64,000 nucleotides of DNA. Origin: a virus. The notes beneath the pieces were generated by a model, which had not been told where the DNA came from, ran no database searches, and worked only from the letters and a program-made list of their open reading frames with translations. Shown here piece after piece: positions 6,938-14,668 of this stretch; the first letter of the stretch is position 1; each line of letters starts with the position of its first letter. The position numbers and the translations under genes are program-made. The DNA lies in IMG/VR virus record IMGVR_UViG_3300024262_006558, positions 248,001 through 312,000 of that record; one strand, written 5' to 3'.

Positions 6938-7663
6938 ATGGAAAAGTTAAAATTTGGAAAAGGAAATGCGAAATTAGGTAAAAAGGTTATGACTTTCTCT
7001 TTGCCAGCAGGTTATTCTTGCCCTTTCGCAAAAGACTGTTTATCAAAAGCAGACAAAGATACTGGAACGTTAACCGATGGTAAACATACACAGTTTAGAT
7101 GTTTCAGCGCTTCTAGCGAATCTATTTATAAAAATACTCGCATAGCACGTTGGCACAATTACGATGCCTTAAAAGGGCTTAAAACGGAGCAAATGGCGGA
7201 GTTGATTAATGCTTCTATTCCAAAAAATACGGGCATGGTAAGAATACACGTTTCAGGAGACTTCTTTAATCAAGCTTACTTCGATGCTTGGATGTTAGTT
7301 GCAAATATTAATCCTGCAGTAGTATTCTATGCATACACTAAGAGCATTGGATATTGGGTAGAAAGATTAGGTTCAATTCCTGCTAACTTAAAATTAACTG
7401 CTTCATTCGGAGGTAAAAATGACAAGTTAATTGAAAAACATAACTTGAAATCTGCAAGAGTAGTATATTCTTATGCGGAGGCGGAAGAATTAGGCTTAGA
7501 AATTGACCATGACGATAGTCACGCATTCAAAACCGATTATAGTTTCGCGTTAATTATCCACGGTGGACAACCAAAAGGGTCTGCAGCTTCAAAAGCAAAG
7601 CAAGCTTTGAAAAAAGAAGGTTGGGAAGGTTACACTAAGAAAAACAAAAAGGCTGCAGCTTAG
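6938..7663 (+). CDS. GP88-like phage protein
   Basis: 241 residues from ATG 6938 (MEKLKFGKGNAKLG); the in-frame ATG near 6914 falls in the P1 element and is rejected. The N-terminal pattern, a LPAGYSCPFAKDCLSKAD segment with cysteines at about 28, 34 and 55 and a following RCF..S, matches my memory of the mycobacteriophage 'gene product 88' family (PF17338). That family is widespread in phages and of unknown function. The cysteines suggest metal or Fe-S binding. Single gene with its own P1 and terminator. Family call moderate, function unknown. Confidence 0.68.
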   Translation: MEKLKFGKGNAKLGKKVMTFSLPAGYSCPFAKDCLSKADKDTGTLTDGKHTQFRCFSASSESIYKNTRIARWHNYDALKGLKTEQMAELINASIPKNTGMVRIHVSGDFFNQAYFDAWMLVANINPAVVFYAYTKSIGYWVERLGSIPANLKLTASFGGKNDKLIEKHNLKSARVVYSYAEAEELGLEIDHDDSHAFKTDYSFALIIHGGQPKGSAASKAKQALKKEGWEGYTKKNKKAAA

Positions 7664-7676
7664 TAGTCTTTATATA

Positions 7677-7709
7677 AAAAAAGGACCGATAAACTTCGGT
7701 CCTTTTTTG
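7677..7709 (+). terminator. intrinsic terminator
   Basis: AAGGACCGA/TCGGTCCTT stem with an A-run and a TTTTTT tail. Confidence 0.92.
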
Positions 7710-7737
7710 TATCTCTCCCTATTAGTGCCTATATTTG
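7707..7737 (+). promoter_or_regulatory. Bacteroidota primary-sigma promoter
   Basis: TTG at 7707-7709, exactly 20 nt, then TATATTTG at 7730-7737. The ATG at 7741 sits where transcription should start, so the mRNA would be leaderless. Confidence 0.75.
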
Positions 7738-7740
7738 TGT

Positions 7741-7926
7741 ATGGATTCAATAATAAAGAAAGATAAGCAAAACCCTCAAAGTGGTTTTACTTTGCAATTT
7801 GGTGGTAAGAATCAAAACAGCTCAATTCAAATAGAAAGATTATCAGATCCAAAAATAACAGTTTGTTATAATGGATCAAAAAAAACTCTCTCCCTTGAGG
7901 AGTTAGCAAAGTTATTAGATCTCTAA
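7741..7926 (+). CDS. hypothetical protein, leaderless mRNA
   Basis: 61 residues from ATG 7741. Contains a repeated short-strand pattern (SGFTLQFGGKNQNSSIQIE) and ends with a leucine-rich helix (LSLEELAKLLDL). One of the few left-arm genes with a host-type promoter in place of P1, so it may be expressed under different conditions from its neighbours. Function unknown. Confidence 0.7.
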   Translation: MDSIIKKDKQNPQSGFTLQFGGKNQNSSIQIERLSDPKITVCYNGSKKTLSLEELAKLLDL

Positions 7927-7950
7927 TAATTTCCGCAACTTCGTAAACCT
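7921..7950 (+). repeat. TTTCCGCAA interspersed repeat, copy 3
   Basis: ATTTCCGCAACTTCGTAAACC, with the 5' CTCTGAG flank degenerate. It overlaps the end of the preceding gene. Confidence 0.7.
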
Positions 7951-7957
7951 TATACTT

Positions 7958-7988
7958 AAGCTCTCCCTATGTGGAGGGCTTTTTTTGT
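7958..7988 (+). terminator. intrinsic terminator
   Basis: GCTCTCC/GGAGGGC stem (one G-U pair) followed by TTTTTTTG. Confidence 0.85.
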
Positions 7989-8015
7989 TTAGCTGAAAAG
8001 TAAACTTTCCTATAA

Positions 8016-8051
8016 GTACATAATATCCCCACCACCGTATATATTGGTGAA
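8016..8051 (+). promoter_or_regulatory. P1 element with extended upstream block
   Basis: Canonical boxes. The preceding AGCTGAAAA...CTTTCCTATAA block is also found upstream of the P1 copies at 8201, 13202, 17254 and 25517. Confidence 0.8.
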
Positions 8052-8111
8052 TTAAAACTAAAATCTTTATGAATAGATTAAAATTAATAAACCAGTTAAT
8101 GTCAAGAAAAA

Positions 8112-8180
8112 ATGGAAGAAGAAATATTTCACTCATACGATACTGAATACATAAAAGAATGTATCGAAAACGAAAGCTGA
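8112..8180 (+). CDS. possible 22-residue acidic peptide
   Basis: The transcript from the P1 at 8016 contains only very short frames: ATG 8069 gives 25 residues (to 8146), and ATG 8112 in another frame gives 22 residues (MEEEIFHSYDTEYIKECIEN...). The first is at the normal P1 distance; the second has composition like its acidic neighbours. Either may be translated, or the locus may be a decayed gene. Confidence 0.3.
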   Translation: MEEEIFHSYDTEYIKECIENES

Positions 8181-8200
8181 AAAATAAAGTTTTCCTATAA

Positions 8201-8236
8201 GTACATAATATCCCCATCACCGTATATATTAGTGAA
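8201..8236 (+). promoter_or_regulatory. P1 element
   Basis: The last box is AGTGAA; 17 nt before ATG 8254. Extended upstream TTTTCCTATAA block present. Confidence 0.78.
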
Positions 8237-8253
8237 CGAAAACAAAACACATC

Positions 8254-8709
8254 ATGAAAAAGTATAGAGTAAAACTTACAAGCGAAAGCAATCATAGACA
8301 AGACCAAAAGGTTATCGACCCAAAGAATCCCGAATCAGGATTTTATCTTGGAGATGTTTATTCAGAAACGCCATCACTTTATAGTAGAGGTGAAGCAGTT
8401 AAAAAAGCAAAAACTTTCAATGGTAAGATTGAAGTATACAACGGAGCGTATCAAATTGTAGATGTTATCAGTGTTGCTCATGTACCTTATGACTCTTTAC
8501 CCGATGTAGTTAAAGCTGAGTTTGAAAAGCATTCTCCTTCCTTCCAAGATACGGATGAAACATTAGGAGAGCAAATGTTTTCTGTAGATGCAATCAAAGA
8601 AGAGGTAATTGCAGAGTGTAAAACTGAATCTACTAGAGTAGAGTTGAGAGAATTGTATGAGATTCTTAATGATGGTAGTTTCTGTTATGTTTCATTTATA
8701 AAAGCTTAA
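8254..8709 (+). CDS. hypothetical protein
   Basis: 151 residues, mixed alpha/beta, starting MKKYRVKLTSESNHRQ. First gene of a three-gene unit (8254, 8713, 9000) on one P1. Not recognised. Confidence 0.7.
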   Translation: MKKYRVKLTSESNHRQDQKVIDPKNPESGFYLGDVYSETPSLYSRGEAVKKAKTFNGKIEVYNGAYQIVDVISVAHVPYDSLPDVVKAEFEKHSPSFQDTDETLGEQMFSVDAIKEEVIAECKTESTRVELRELYEILNDGSFCYVSFIKA

Positions 8710-8712
8710 GGT

Positions 8713-9003
8713 ATGAAAAAGATATATTTTAATTTGATGGAAGTGGGTAACCACGAATGTCCAAACATGGGAGTTGTTGAAACTCAAATAGATAAGGAAT
8801 TCAATATATCTGATGATAGTATTGATAGCAAAATAAAGCAGTGTATTCAATCTCACATGGATGCGGAAGTTGTTGATATGTCAAAGATTGATGTGATGCA
8901 AGCCCATCAAGCTTGTGGAGTTGAATTTGAAGTAACCATTGATAATGATGGTGAAATTCAAAAAATTAAAGTTGAAGTTGAACAAACCTGGTTATACTCA
9001 TGA
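8713..9003 (+). CDS. hypothetical protein
   Basis: 96 residues, acidic, with an alternating-strand C-terminus. It starts 3 nt after the previous stop, and its TGA overlaps the next ATG (ATGA), so it is translationally coupled in the middle of the unit. Not recognised. Confidence 0.68.
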   Translation: MKKIYFNLMEVGNHECPNMGVVETQIDKEFNISDDSIDSKIKQCIQSHMDAEVVDMSKIDVMQAHQACGVEFEVTIDNDGEIQKIKVEVEQTWLYS

Positions 9004-9200
9004 AAGCAAAATTAGTAAAAGTCTCCCTAATGACTAGAGTAGTTGTTGGGGATAACGCAACGGAAGAAGAAATCTTAGAAGCATCTAAGGCTCAACTAGT
9101 TGATAAGATTATGAATGAACTTGGAGACAATGTAGAAGAGGTCGAAGATGATGAAGAAATGCCTTATGGTCTAGGGTTAGGGGAGGATGAGGATTTATAA
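9000..9200 (+). CDS. acidic hypothetical protein
   Basis: 66 residues from ATG 9000 in an ATGA overlap. Basic first 10 residues, then a strongly acidic tail (VEEVEDDEEMPYG). End of the three-gene unit. Not recognised. Confidence 0.65.
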   Translation: MKAKLVKVSLMTRVVVGDNATEEEILEASKAQLVDKIMNELGDNVEEVEDDEEMPYGLGLGEDEDL

Positions 9201-9212
9201 CTCTCCCCATGA

Positions 9213-9248
9213 GTACATAATATCCCCTCGAATGTATATATTGTTGAA
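9213..9248 (+). promoter_or_regulatory. P1 element
   Basis: The last box is GTTGAA, spacer ATCCCCTCGAAT; 18 nt before ATG 9267. Confidence 0.78.
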
Positions 9249-9266
9249 CTAAAAAGAAATATTATT

Positions 9267-10148
9267 ATGGGATGCGACATTCACATCATTGCCGAAGTAA
9301 AGGAGAACGGAGTCTGGAAAAAGAACACCAACAAAGTTTTCCTTAATCCTTATTACGAAATGTATAAGGGCATTAAGGTGACAGACCCAGCTCGATACAA
9401 AGAAATCAAAAAGGGTAACTGGATAGACCTTAAAAAGTTTATGGATGAGCCTTCAAGTGGTAGAAATTACAATTGGTTTGCCGTTCTAGCCGATGTTAGA
9501 AATGGTAGAGGGTTCGCTGGAATAAAAACGGGTGAAGGCTTTGATCCAATTGCAGATCCTAAAGGTTTTCCTAGTGATGCTTCAAGAGAAACAATGGAGT
9601 TTCTTGGGATGGTCATTGACGACAACATGACTATGGATGATTACAAAGAAAATGGTGGAGAAATCGACTTAGGCAATGGGGATTATAAATACGTTTACCC
9701 TCGTTTAAAAATCATTGACTGGGGCTGTAAGTATCTCGATGAAGAAGAAACGATTGCGGAAAATGTTGACTACCATAGTTACTCATATTTCACCGCAAAA
9801 GAATTAGCCGAGTTTGATTGGAAAGGTAAAATGACTATGCTTAGAGGAACTATATCTTTAGAGCAATATAAATCTTTGCAAGAAAAAGGAGGAGAGCCAA
9901 CAGAAGGTTGGTGCGGTGCTTCTTGGGGCAAAGGTTTTGTCACCGTAGATGAAGACCAAGCCGATAAGATTTTGAAAGATGGCGTGGAGGGTACAGAGTT
10001 TGAAGGTAAAACTATTAAAGTAAATTATCATTGGATGGATGGTTACCACAAAATGTTTGAGCATGAATTGAAAACAATTGTTGAGCCATTAAAAAAGCTC
10101 TCCATGAAATATGAAGATGCAAGAATAGTATTTGCATTTGACAATTAA
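9267..10148 (+). CDS. 'MGCDIH' family phage/bacterial protein
   Basis: 293 residues beginning MGCDIHIIAEVKENGVW, the conserved N-terminus of a protein family common in phages and bacteria with no assigned function. The repeated GCDIH-type N-terminus and scattered tryptophans (WGCKYL, GWCGASWGKGF) fit full length. Monocistronic, with its own P1 and terminator. The family resemblance is from memory of its N-terminus; the role is unknown. Confidence 0.72.
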   Translation: MGCDIHIIAEVKENGVWKKNTNKVFLNPYYEMYKGIKVTDPARYKEIKKGNWIDLKKFMDEPSSGRNYNWFAVLADVRNGRGFAGIKTGEGFDPIADPKGFPSDASRETMEFLGMVIDDNMTMDDYKENGGEIDLGNGDYKYVYPRLKIIDWGCKYLDEEETIAENVDYHSYSYFTAKELAEFDWKGKMTMLRGTISLEQYKSLQEKGGEPTEGWCGASWGKGFVTVDEDQADKILKDGVEGTEFEGKTIKVNYHWMDGYHKMFEHELKTIVEPLKKLSMKYEDARIVFAFDN

Positions 10149-10150
10149 GA

Positions 10151-10180
10151 AAAGGTGAGCTGTATGGCTCACCTTTTTTG
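10151..10180 (+). terminator. intrinsic terminator
   Basis: GGTGAGC/GCTCACC stem, nearly identical to the terminator at 2768, with a T-run. Confidence 0.9.
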
Positions 10181-10192
10181 TTTAACTGAAAA

Positions 10193-10228
10193 GTACATAA
10201 TATCCCCCGCCTCGTATATATTGGTGAA
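10193..10228 (+). promoter_or_regulatory. P1 element
   Basis: Spacer ATCCCCCGCCTC; 16 nt before ATG 10245. Confidence 0.8.
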
Positions 10229-10244
10229 CTTAAATAAAAACATC

Positions 10245-10490
10245 ATGGCAGTAAGAATGGATATAAATGGATACTTAGGAATCACCTTCCACGATATTAA
10301 AACTGGAAAAGAAGTAGACCGTAAGACTGAAAAAGCTATTGCGGAAAAGCTACAAACTGGTGACTATGTAATTGGAATTGTTCAAAAACTGATATATGAC
10401 TTATCAGATTTCGAAAACCCTCCTTATGCGATTGAAATAGATTCCACTGATGGAGTTGAATTTGACTGGGATGTATTTGACGAACTGTAA
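10245..10490 (+). CDS. hypothetical protein
   Basis: 81 residues from ATG 10245 (MAVRMDINGYLG); longer readings run through the terminator and P1 and are rejected. Acidic C-terminus. Cotranscribed with the next gene 12 nt downstream. Not recognised. Confidence 0.7.
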   Translation: MAVRMDINGYLGITFHDIKTGKEVDRKTEKAIAEKLQTGDYVIGIVQKLIYDLSDFENPPYAIEIDSTDGVEFDWDVFDEL

Positions 10491-10502
10491 AATTTAGAAA
10501 TC

Positions 10503-10718
10503 ATGAAAGCAATTCAAAGAGAAGATATGGAAGATGAAATGATTCCAGTAAAGAATGAAGAAACTGGAGATGAATCATACATGGAACTTAGAACTCCAGT
10601 AAGATCGGAACAGCATGAAGACTGGGAAGATCGAGCATTCTATAATACTAGACTGTTCTTAGAAGATGGGACTGTTGTGCTGGCTATGTCTGTGGATTTA
10701 GATTTCATAAACGATTAG
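10503..10718 (+). CDS. acidic hypothetical protein
   Basis: 71 residues, about a third acidic. The stop TAG shares its final base with the following P1 element. Not recognised. Confidence 0.68.
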   Translation: MKAIQREDMEDEMIPVKNEETGDESYMELRTPVRSEQHEDWEDRAFYNTRLFLEDGTVVLAMSVDLDFIND

Positions 10719-10753
10719 TACATAATATCCCCCGCCCCGTATATATTATTGAA
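10718..10753 (+). promoter_or_regulatory. P1 element
   Basis: The last box is ATTGAA; 16 nt before ATG 10770. Confidence 0.76.
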
Positions 10754-10769
10754 TTTAAACGAAAAAATT

Positions 10770-11225
10770 ATGAATCCAATTATCATTCAAGCATTAGAAA
10801 AAGCAATAGAAGCAATTGATCTTAACGACAAATTTGGAGACGACAGCGATGCAAAAGAATCAGCAGAGATCGAAGCCGTAAGCTTACTACACGCAGCATT
10901 GGCGGAAGCTAAGAAAATACCACAGCCTATATTAGCTAGTGATGCCGATAACTATGACAGTATGAATGTTTTGGTGTCAAGCTTAAAAAGAGCTAGGCAA
11001 GAAAGATATGAAGACTTATTAGATCAAGGATTTACTGAAGAAGGTGCAAGGGTAGAATCTCATGAAAACATAGAGATGGAGTTCTATTACGAGAAAGGAT
11101 CGGGCTTATTTGCTGTGGAATCTGAAGCCGTTGAAACTAATACAATCATCTCTCCCTATACAGGTGGAGAAATCCTAGAAGATGAATTGTATTGCGAAAG
11201 AATGACTAAATTTAATAATCAATAA
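10770..11225 (+). CDS. acidic helical hypothetical protein
   Basis: 151 residues from ATG 10770; the TTG within P1 is rejected. Long amphipathic helices in the first half (IIQALEKAIEAIDLND), a short linker, then an acidic beta-type end. First of two genes with the small glycine-tailed peptide. Not recognised. Confidence 0.7.
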   Translation: MNPIIIQALEKAIEAIDLNDKFGDDSDAKESAEIEAVSLLHAALAEAKKIPQPILASDADNYDSMNVLVSSLKRARQERYEDLLDQGFTEEGARVESHENIEMEFYYEKGSGLFAVESEAVETNTIISPYTGGEILEDELYCERMTKFNNQ

Positions 11226-11236
11226 ATATTATTACC

Positions 11237-11380
11237 ATGAAAAAAAAGGTTTTAAAAACTTGGGTCACCCCAATTATAAAAGAAGATTCAATACCTAAAA
11301 TAACTTTAGGTATTGGAAATGGAACTGGAAGAGGAAGTGGAAGCGGAAGAGGTAATGGAAACGGAAGAGGTAATAGTTAA
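11237..11380 (+). CDS. 47-residue peptide with Gly-rich tail, RiPP-precursor-like
   Basis: ATG 11237 to TAA 11378-11380. The basic leader-like first half contains TWVTPIIKEDSIPKITLG, in which W-x-x-P and the following I/S/T positions resemble leader peptides of Bacteroidota lasso-type and related modified peptides. The second half is only G, R, S, N and T (GNGTGRGSGSGRGN...). No modifying enzyme lies nearby, so this may only be a disordered small protein. It sits 11 nt behind the previous stop, probably in the same transcript. Confidence 0.55.
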   Translation: MKKKVLKTWVTPIIKEDSIPKITLGIGNGTGRGSGSGRGNGNGRGNS

Positions 11381-11383
11381 AAA

Positions 11384-11419
11384 GTACATAGTTTCCCCAC
11401 CACCGTATATATTGGTGAA
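11384..11419 (+). promoter_or_regulatory. P1 element
   Basis: First box GTACATAGT, spacer TTCCCCACCACC; 15 nt before ATG 11435. Confidence 0.78.
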
Positions 11420-11434
11420 CTTAATTAAAGCATT

Positions 11435-11758
11435 ATGGAAAAGACATTTGACCAATTCGTAGAAGAGTATAAGCCCGAAACAAATAAGGTGCTTAGAAAA
11501 GAACATGACAGTAATATTGCCGATGGTGATGTTGCCCCTATATGTGGATTCATGTATGAAACTTATGGCGAAGAATTGGAAGTTGTTCGTGAAGCTTTGA
11601 AAAAGAATCCTAAAACGGTATGGACTGTATTGGATGGGGATGATGGAGAATTATTTATCAGTAGCGGTATGCAGTTTGTAAATCGCTTTGGGTATATTAT
11701 TACCGAAACCCCTTGCGAGTTAGGTAAATTTGGAATGAATATTAATTTAGAAGACTAA
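11435..11758 (+). CDS. acidic hypothetical protein
   Basis: 107 residues; helical N-terminus (EKTFDQFVEEYKPE) then a beta region (TVWTVLDGDDGELFISSG). Followed 5 nt later by the next gene on the same transcript. Not recognised. Confidence 0.7.
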   Translation: MEKTFDQFVEEYKPETNKVLRKEHDSNIADGDVAPICGFMYETYGEELEVVREALKKNPKTVWTVLDGDDGELFISSGMQFVNRFGYIITETPCELGKFGMNINLED

Positions 11759-11763
11759 AAGTT

Positions 11764-12138
11764 ATGAGAACTAAAGTATTAGTATACGTAAAAGATGGTA
11801 TGATTCAAAGTGTTCATGCCAATGGCGGAGTAGAGGTTATTGTATTAGATGAAGAACAAGATTCAGCATCTAGCATAGAGCGACAAATGGTTCAAGAACA
11901 TACTATCGAGAAATTCGACCAGTTGGTTCAAGACTCTTGGAAAAGAACTTTAGAGAATGAGTTTAAATTCAATGATGAGGTAGAAGTAAGCCCTGATGGA
12001 GATGTTGTTACTCATGGGTTCTCAGGAAGAGTAATGGATGGTGTTCAAACCGATACAGATGGAAGTTTCTATGTGAACGTGAAAGACATGGATGATAATT
12101 GCTTTAGCGTTAACATTATGAATGTATCAATAGCATAA
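11764..12138 (+). CDS. hypothetical protein
   Basis: 124 residues; N-terminal strand-rich segment (KVLVYVKDGMIQSVHANGG) and an SH3-like C-terminal pattern (VTHGFSGRVMDGVQTDTDGSFYVNV). A start like this, with a short strand and VHANG, occurs in many phage proteins of unknown role. Last gene of its unit. Confidence 0.68.
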   Translation: MRTKVLVYVKDGMIQSVHANGGVEVIVLDEEQDSASSIERQMVQEHTIEKFDQLVQDSWKRTLENEFKFNDEVEVSPDGDVVTHGFSGRVMDGVQTDTDGSFYVNVKDMDDNCFSVNIMNVSIA

Positions 12139-12154
12139 AACTTTAAAGGAAAGA

Positions 12155-12260
12155 CAGCAGGTGTGTTATAGCTCTCCCTATATAGGAAAGCGGTTTAAAA
12201 ATTACTCATATTCCTGCACGGACACAATGAAAGAAACGTAGGCGTAGCAATTGTGTGAAC
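12155..12260 (+). ncRNA. possible structured RNA or untranslated region
   Basis: This 150-nt gap holds no ORF but has nested complementarities: GCAGG (12157-12161) with CCTGC (12213-12217), and ACACAAT (12222-12228) with ATTGTGT (12250-12256) enclosing an ACG/CGT hairpin. It could be a 3' UTR structure of the preceding unit or a small RNA. Confidence 0.3.
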
Positions 12261-12288
12261 CTCCCCGTTGAGTTGACCTTTATTAAAA

Positions 12289-12324
12289 GTACATAATATC
12301 CCCCCGAACGTATATATTGGTGAA
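12289..12324 (+). promoter_or_regulatory. P1 element
   Basis: Spacer ATCCCCCCGAAC; 17 nt before ATG 12342. Confidence 0.8.
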
Positions 12325-12341
12325 CTAAAAAAGAAACAAAT

Positions 12342-12695
12342 ATGGGAGCAGAAACGTTTATGAATGTAGTACACGCAGTAACCGCAAAGGAAGCGTATCA
12401 ACAAGCAAAACAACAAGCTTGTTATGAACACGGTCATGGAGGTTATACGGGTACTATCGCAGAGAAGAGCGGTTATACTATGTCTAACAAGCCCGATGAA
12501 ATCGATGCAGACGATTGGGTAGAGATGATTGAGGGTTTCGATGAGGATGACACAGACCAAAAGCATTACTCTGAACTCAAAAAAGACTTCGGGGTATACG
12601 ATGACAAGTGGGGTGATGCTTTATGTATCGATTGCGGAAAAGTCGAAGGAAAGGATTATAATAAATACATATTATGCGGGTGGGCTTCTAGTTAA
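12342..12695 (+). CDS. 'MGAETF...GHGGYTGTIAEK' family protein
   Basis: 117 residues. The N-terminus MGAETFMNVVHAVTAKEAY and the motif YEHGHGGYTGTIAEK belong to a conserved family in phages and bacterial genomes without known function. A CxxC (CIDC, near residue 90) and a later Cys suggest metal binding. First of two genes on this P1. Family resemblance from memory; role unknown. Confidence 0.7.
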   Translation: MGAETFMNVVHAVTAKEAYQQAKQQACYEHGHGGYTGTIAEKSGYTMSNKPDEIDADDWVEMIEGFDEDDTDQKHYSELKKDFGVYDDKWGDALCIDCGKVEGKDYNKYILCGWASS

Positions 12696-12716
12696 GCCAC
12701 CCATAAATTTATCACT

Positions 12717-13070
12717 ATGCAAGAATGTTTATTTGTAGTATTAAATAGCGCTAAGAATGGAACCATGATTTATCGAATGGTAGGATTCGATGAAGTGTAC
12801 TTCATTAATGAGAGAGAAGAATTGGCGGCTTTATTTACAGAGGATGGACGCTTAGTGAAGCAATGGAATAATATTTATGAGTTTCGTGAAGACTTCAGTA
12901 GAGATTGTTTCGAATCAGATGAGGATATGATGAGGGCTGAATATCAATTGAACATCAGCAAAAGAACATTAAACAAACCTTATGCGAAACTTGCTTCAGC
13001 TGAAGCCGTTGGAGAAAATCTCACCAAAGAATTGTGTATGAGAGCAATGAATCCAATATTTTATAATTAA
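12717..13070 (+). CDS. hypothetical protein
   Basis: 117 residues; begins with beta strands (QECLFVVLNSAKNGTMIYRMVG) and ends helical (LTKELCMRAMNPIFYN). It starts 21 nt after the previous stop and is followed by a terminator. Not recognised. Confidence 0.7.
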   Translation: MQECLFVVLNSAKNGTMIYRMVGFDEVYFINEREELAALFTEDGRLVKQWNNIYEFREDFSRDCFESDEDMMRAEYQLNISKRTLNKPYAKLASAEAVGENLTKELCMRAMNPIFYN

Positions 13071-13074
13071 TATC

Positions 13075-13105
13075 AAAACCTAGGGTAAAAACCTTAGGTT
13101 TTTTT
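13075..13105 (+). terminator. intrinsic terminator
   Basis: AAAACCTAGG pairs with CCTTAGGTTTT, then a T-run. Confidence 0.85.
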
Positions 13106-13114
13106 ATGATCACA

Positions 13115-13147
13115 TCTCTCGGAGAATTTCCGCAACTTCGTATACCT
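13115..13147 (+). repeat. TTTCCGCAA interspersed repeat, copy 4
   Basis: TCTCTCGGAGAA then TTTCCGCAACTTCGTATACC, followed by the same ACATATTTCTATGT block as copy 2. Confidence 0.78.
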
Positions 13148-13201
13148 ACATATTTCTATGTACTCATATGTGAAAAGCTGAAAAACAAAGTTTTCCTATA
13201 A

Positions 13202-13237
13202 GTACATAATATCCCCCGCCCCGTATATATTGGTGAA
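13202..13237 (+). promoter_or_regulatory. P1 element with extended upstream block
   Basis: Spacer ATCCCCCGCCCC; preceded by AGCTGAAAAACAAAGTTTTC; 15 nt before ATG 13253. Confidence 0.82.
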
Positions 13238-13252
13238 CAAAACAAAAAGCAC

Positions 13253-13735
13253 ATGATAACTATAACATTAAATTTTCCAGAATACACAGATAGCTTTGAT
13301 GTTGAAGCTAATATTGTAGATGCTAGGAGATATGTAGCCCTTACTGAATTGGAAGTTTTTAAAGCAAGCTTTGAATGTAAGGTAATAATCTTCACACCTA
13401 AAAGTTATGTTAAGTATGTAGGCATTGAGGATATCGATAATGCAGCAAATGAAGTAATGGATTTTGTTAGAGACGTTGCAGGCATGGACAGCGATAGTGA
13501 TGAAGATGACGAGATGTACACTATAGTTCATGATATGATGCATGGAGGTTATGACGAAACAGAATTCGTTCCTTATTTCGAGACGGTAGAAGACGGTGTG
13601 CAGGTTATGCATGTATTGAAACAAAATTCAGCACCTAATATTTCAAAGTTAGAATTTGTGCAGGACTTACACTTTGACAGCCAAATACCTTATCATTTAA
13701 TAAAGGATGCTGTAGAAGAATTTCACGGATATTAA
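13253..13735 (+). CDS. acidic hypothetical protein
   Basis: 160 residues; N-terminal strand region (ITITLNFPEYTDSFDVE), an acidic block (DSDSDEDDEMYT, residues about 80-92), then a helical end. Monocistronic. Not recognised. Confidence 0.7.
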   Translation: MITITLNFPEYTDSFDVEANIVDARRYVALTELEVFKASFECKVIIFTPKSYVKYVGIEDIDNAANEVMDFVRDVAGMDSDSDEDDEMYTIVHDMMHGGYDETEFVPYFETVEDGVQVMHVLKQNSAPNISKLEFVQDLHFDSQIPYHLIKDAVEEFHGY

Positions 13736-13742
13736 AAATAAA

Positions 13743-13778
13743 GTACATAATATCCCCCGCTCCGTATATATTGGTGAA
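13743..13778 (+). promoter_or_regulatory. P1 element
   Basis: Spacer ATCCCCCGCTCC; 17 nt before ATG 13796. Confidence 0.8.
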
Positions 13779-13795
13779 CTAAAAACAAATATATT

Positions 13796-14080
13796 ATGGC
13801 AAAAATTGGAAACAAAGAGTATGATCTTTCAAATGAAAAAGAAAGAGAAGCTTACTGGGTAGCATACGCAAAGGAAAATTTTGTAGGTAAGAAAATAGTT
13901 TCGGCTAGATACCTAACGAAAAAAGAAGGTGAAGAAATGCACTGGTTTAGTAGACCAATAGTTTTCCAAATGGATGATGGTTCCTTAATGTTCCCATCTT
14001 GTGATGATGAGGGAAATGATGGAGGATCAATCTTTGGACAAAAGAAAAATGGCGAACATATTACTTGTCCAGTTCTTTAA
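13796..14080 (+). CDS. hypothetical protein
   Basis: 94 residues; helical N-terminus then a strand-rich half (VSARYLTKKEGEEMHWF, IVFQMDDGSLMFPSCDDEG) typical of small beta folds in phage genomes. A hairpin follows. Not recognised. Confidence 0.68.
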   Translation: MAKIGNKEYDLSNEKEREAYWVAYAKENFVGKKIVSARYLTKKEGEEMHWFSRPIVFQMDDGSLMFPSCDDEGNDGGSIFGQKKNGEHITCPVL

Positions 14081-14090
14081 AAAATAAAAA

Positions 14091-14114
14091 GGATCCAAGA
14101 ACTAACTTGGATCC
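14091..14114 (+). terminator. hairpin, possible weak terminator
   Basis: GGATCCAAG/CTTGGATCC perfect 9-bp stem with an A-rich 5' flank but only ATTAT after it, so termination is uncertain. Confidence 0.5.
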
Positions 14115-14141
14115 ATTATCAAACATTTAAATATTATTACC

Positions 14142-14651
14142 ATGGGATACACTCACTATTGGAAATTGCCGCAAGTAAGTAAATTAGACGCAGCTAAGTA
14201 TAACGCGTTTGTAAAAGATGTTAAAGAGCTGATGACAAACTTACCAGCTAATTCAGAAAGCGCAGGAGGTTATCATGAAGATGAGGACCTAGCTATCAGA
14301 GGAGGTCTTGGAGTTAAACTTCCAGAAATGAACTCACAGCATGTTTGGTTTAATGGAGACAATAACAAAAACATGGACCACGAGACTTTTGTCATCACAG
14401 CAGATGCAGGAGATGAAGAGGATTCTATGAGATGGTATAGAGGATTCCAGTTCTGTAAAACAGCTCGCAAGCCTTATGATTTATTAGTGTGCGCAGCGTT
14501 ACTCTCCCTAGAGCACCACTTCGGAAGAAGAGTTACTCAGGTTTCTAGTGACGGCGACTACAATGACTGGGAGCCAGCGATCAAATTCTACAGGGAGACT
14601 TTAAAAAGACCCGTTAAAAGATCAATCATTAATTATTTAAAGAAGGGATAA
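14142..14651 (+). CDS. 'MGYTHYW' family phage protein
   Basis: 169 residues beginning MGYTHYWKLPQ, an N-terminus shared by a family common in phages and bacteria. Conserved-looking internal segments include CKTARKPYDLLVCAALLSLEHHFG, shown here only in part as KTARKPYDLLVCAALL. Function unknown. No P1 precedes it, so it is probably cotranscribed with the gene at 13796. Confidence 0.75.
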   Translation: MGYTHYWKLPQVSKLDAAKYNAFVKDVKELMTNLPANSESAGGYHEDEDLAIRGGLGVKLPEMNSQHVWFNGDNNKNMDHETFVITADAGDEEDSMRWYRGFQFCKTARKPYDLLVCAALLSLEHHFGRRVTQVSSDGDYNDWEPAIKFYRETLKRPVKRSIINYLKKG

Positions 14652-14668
14652 TTTAGTATCTTAGTCCC

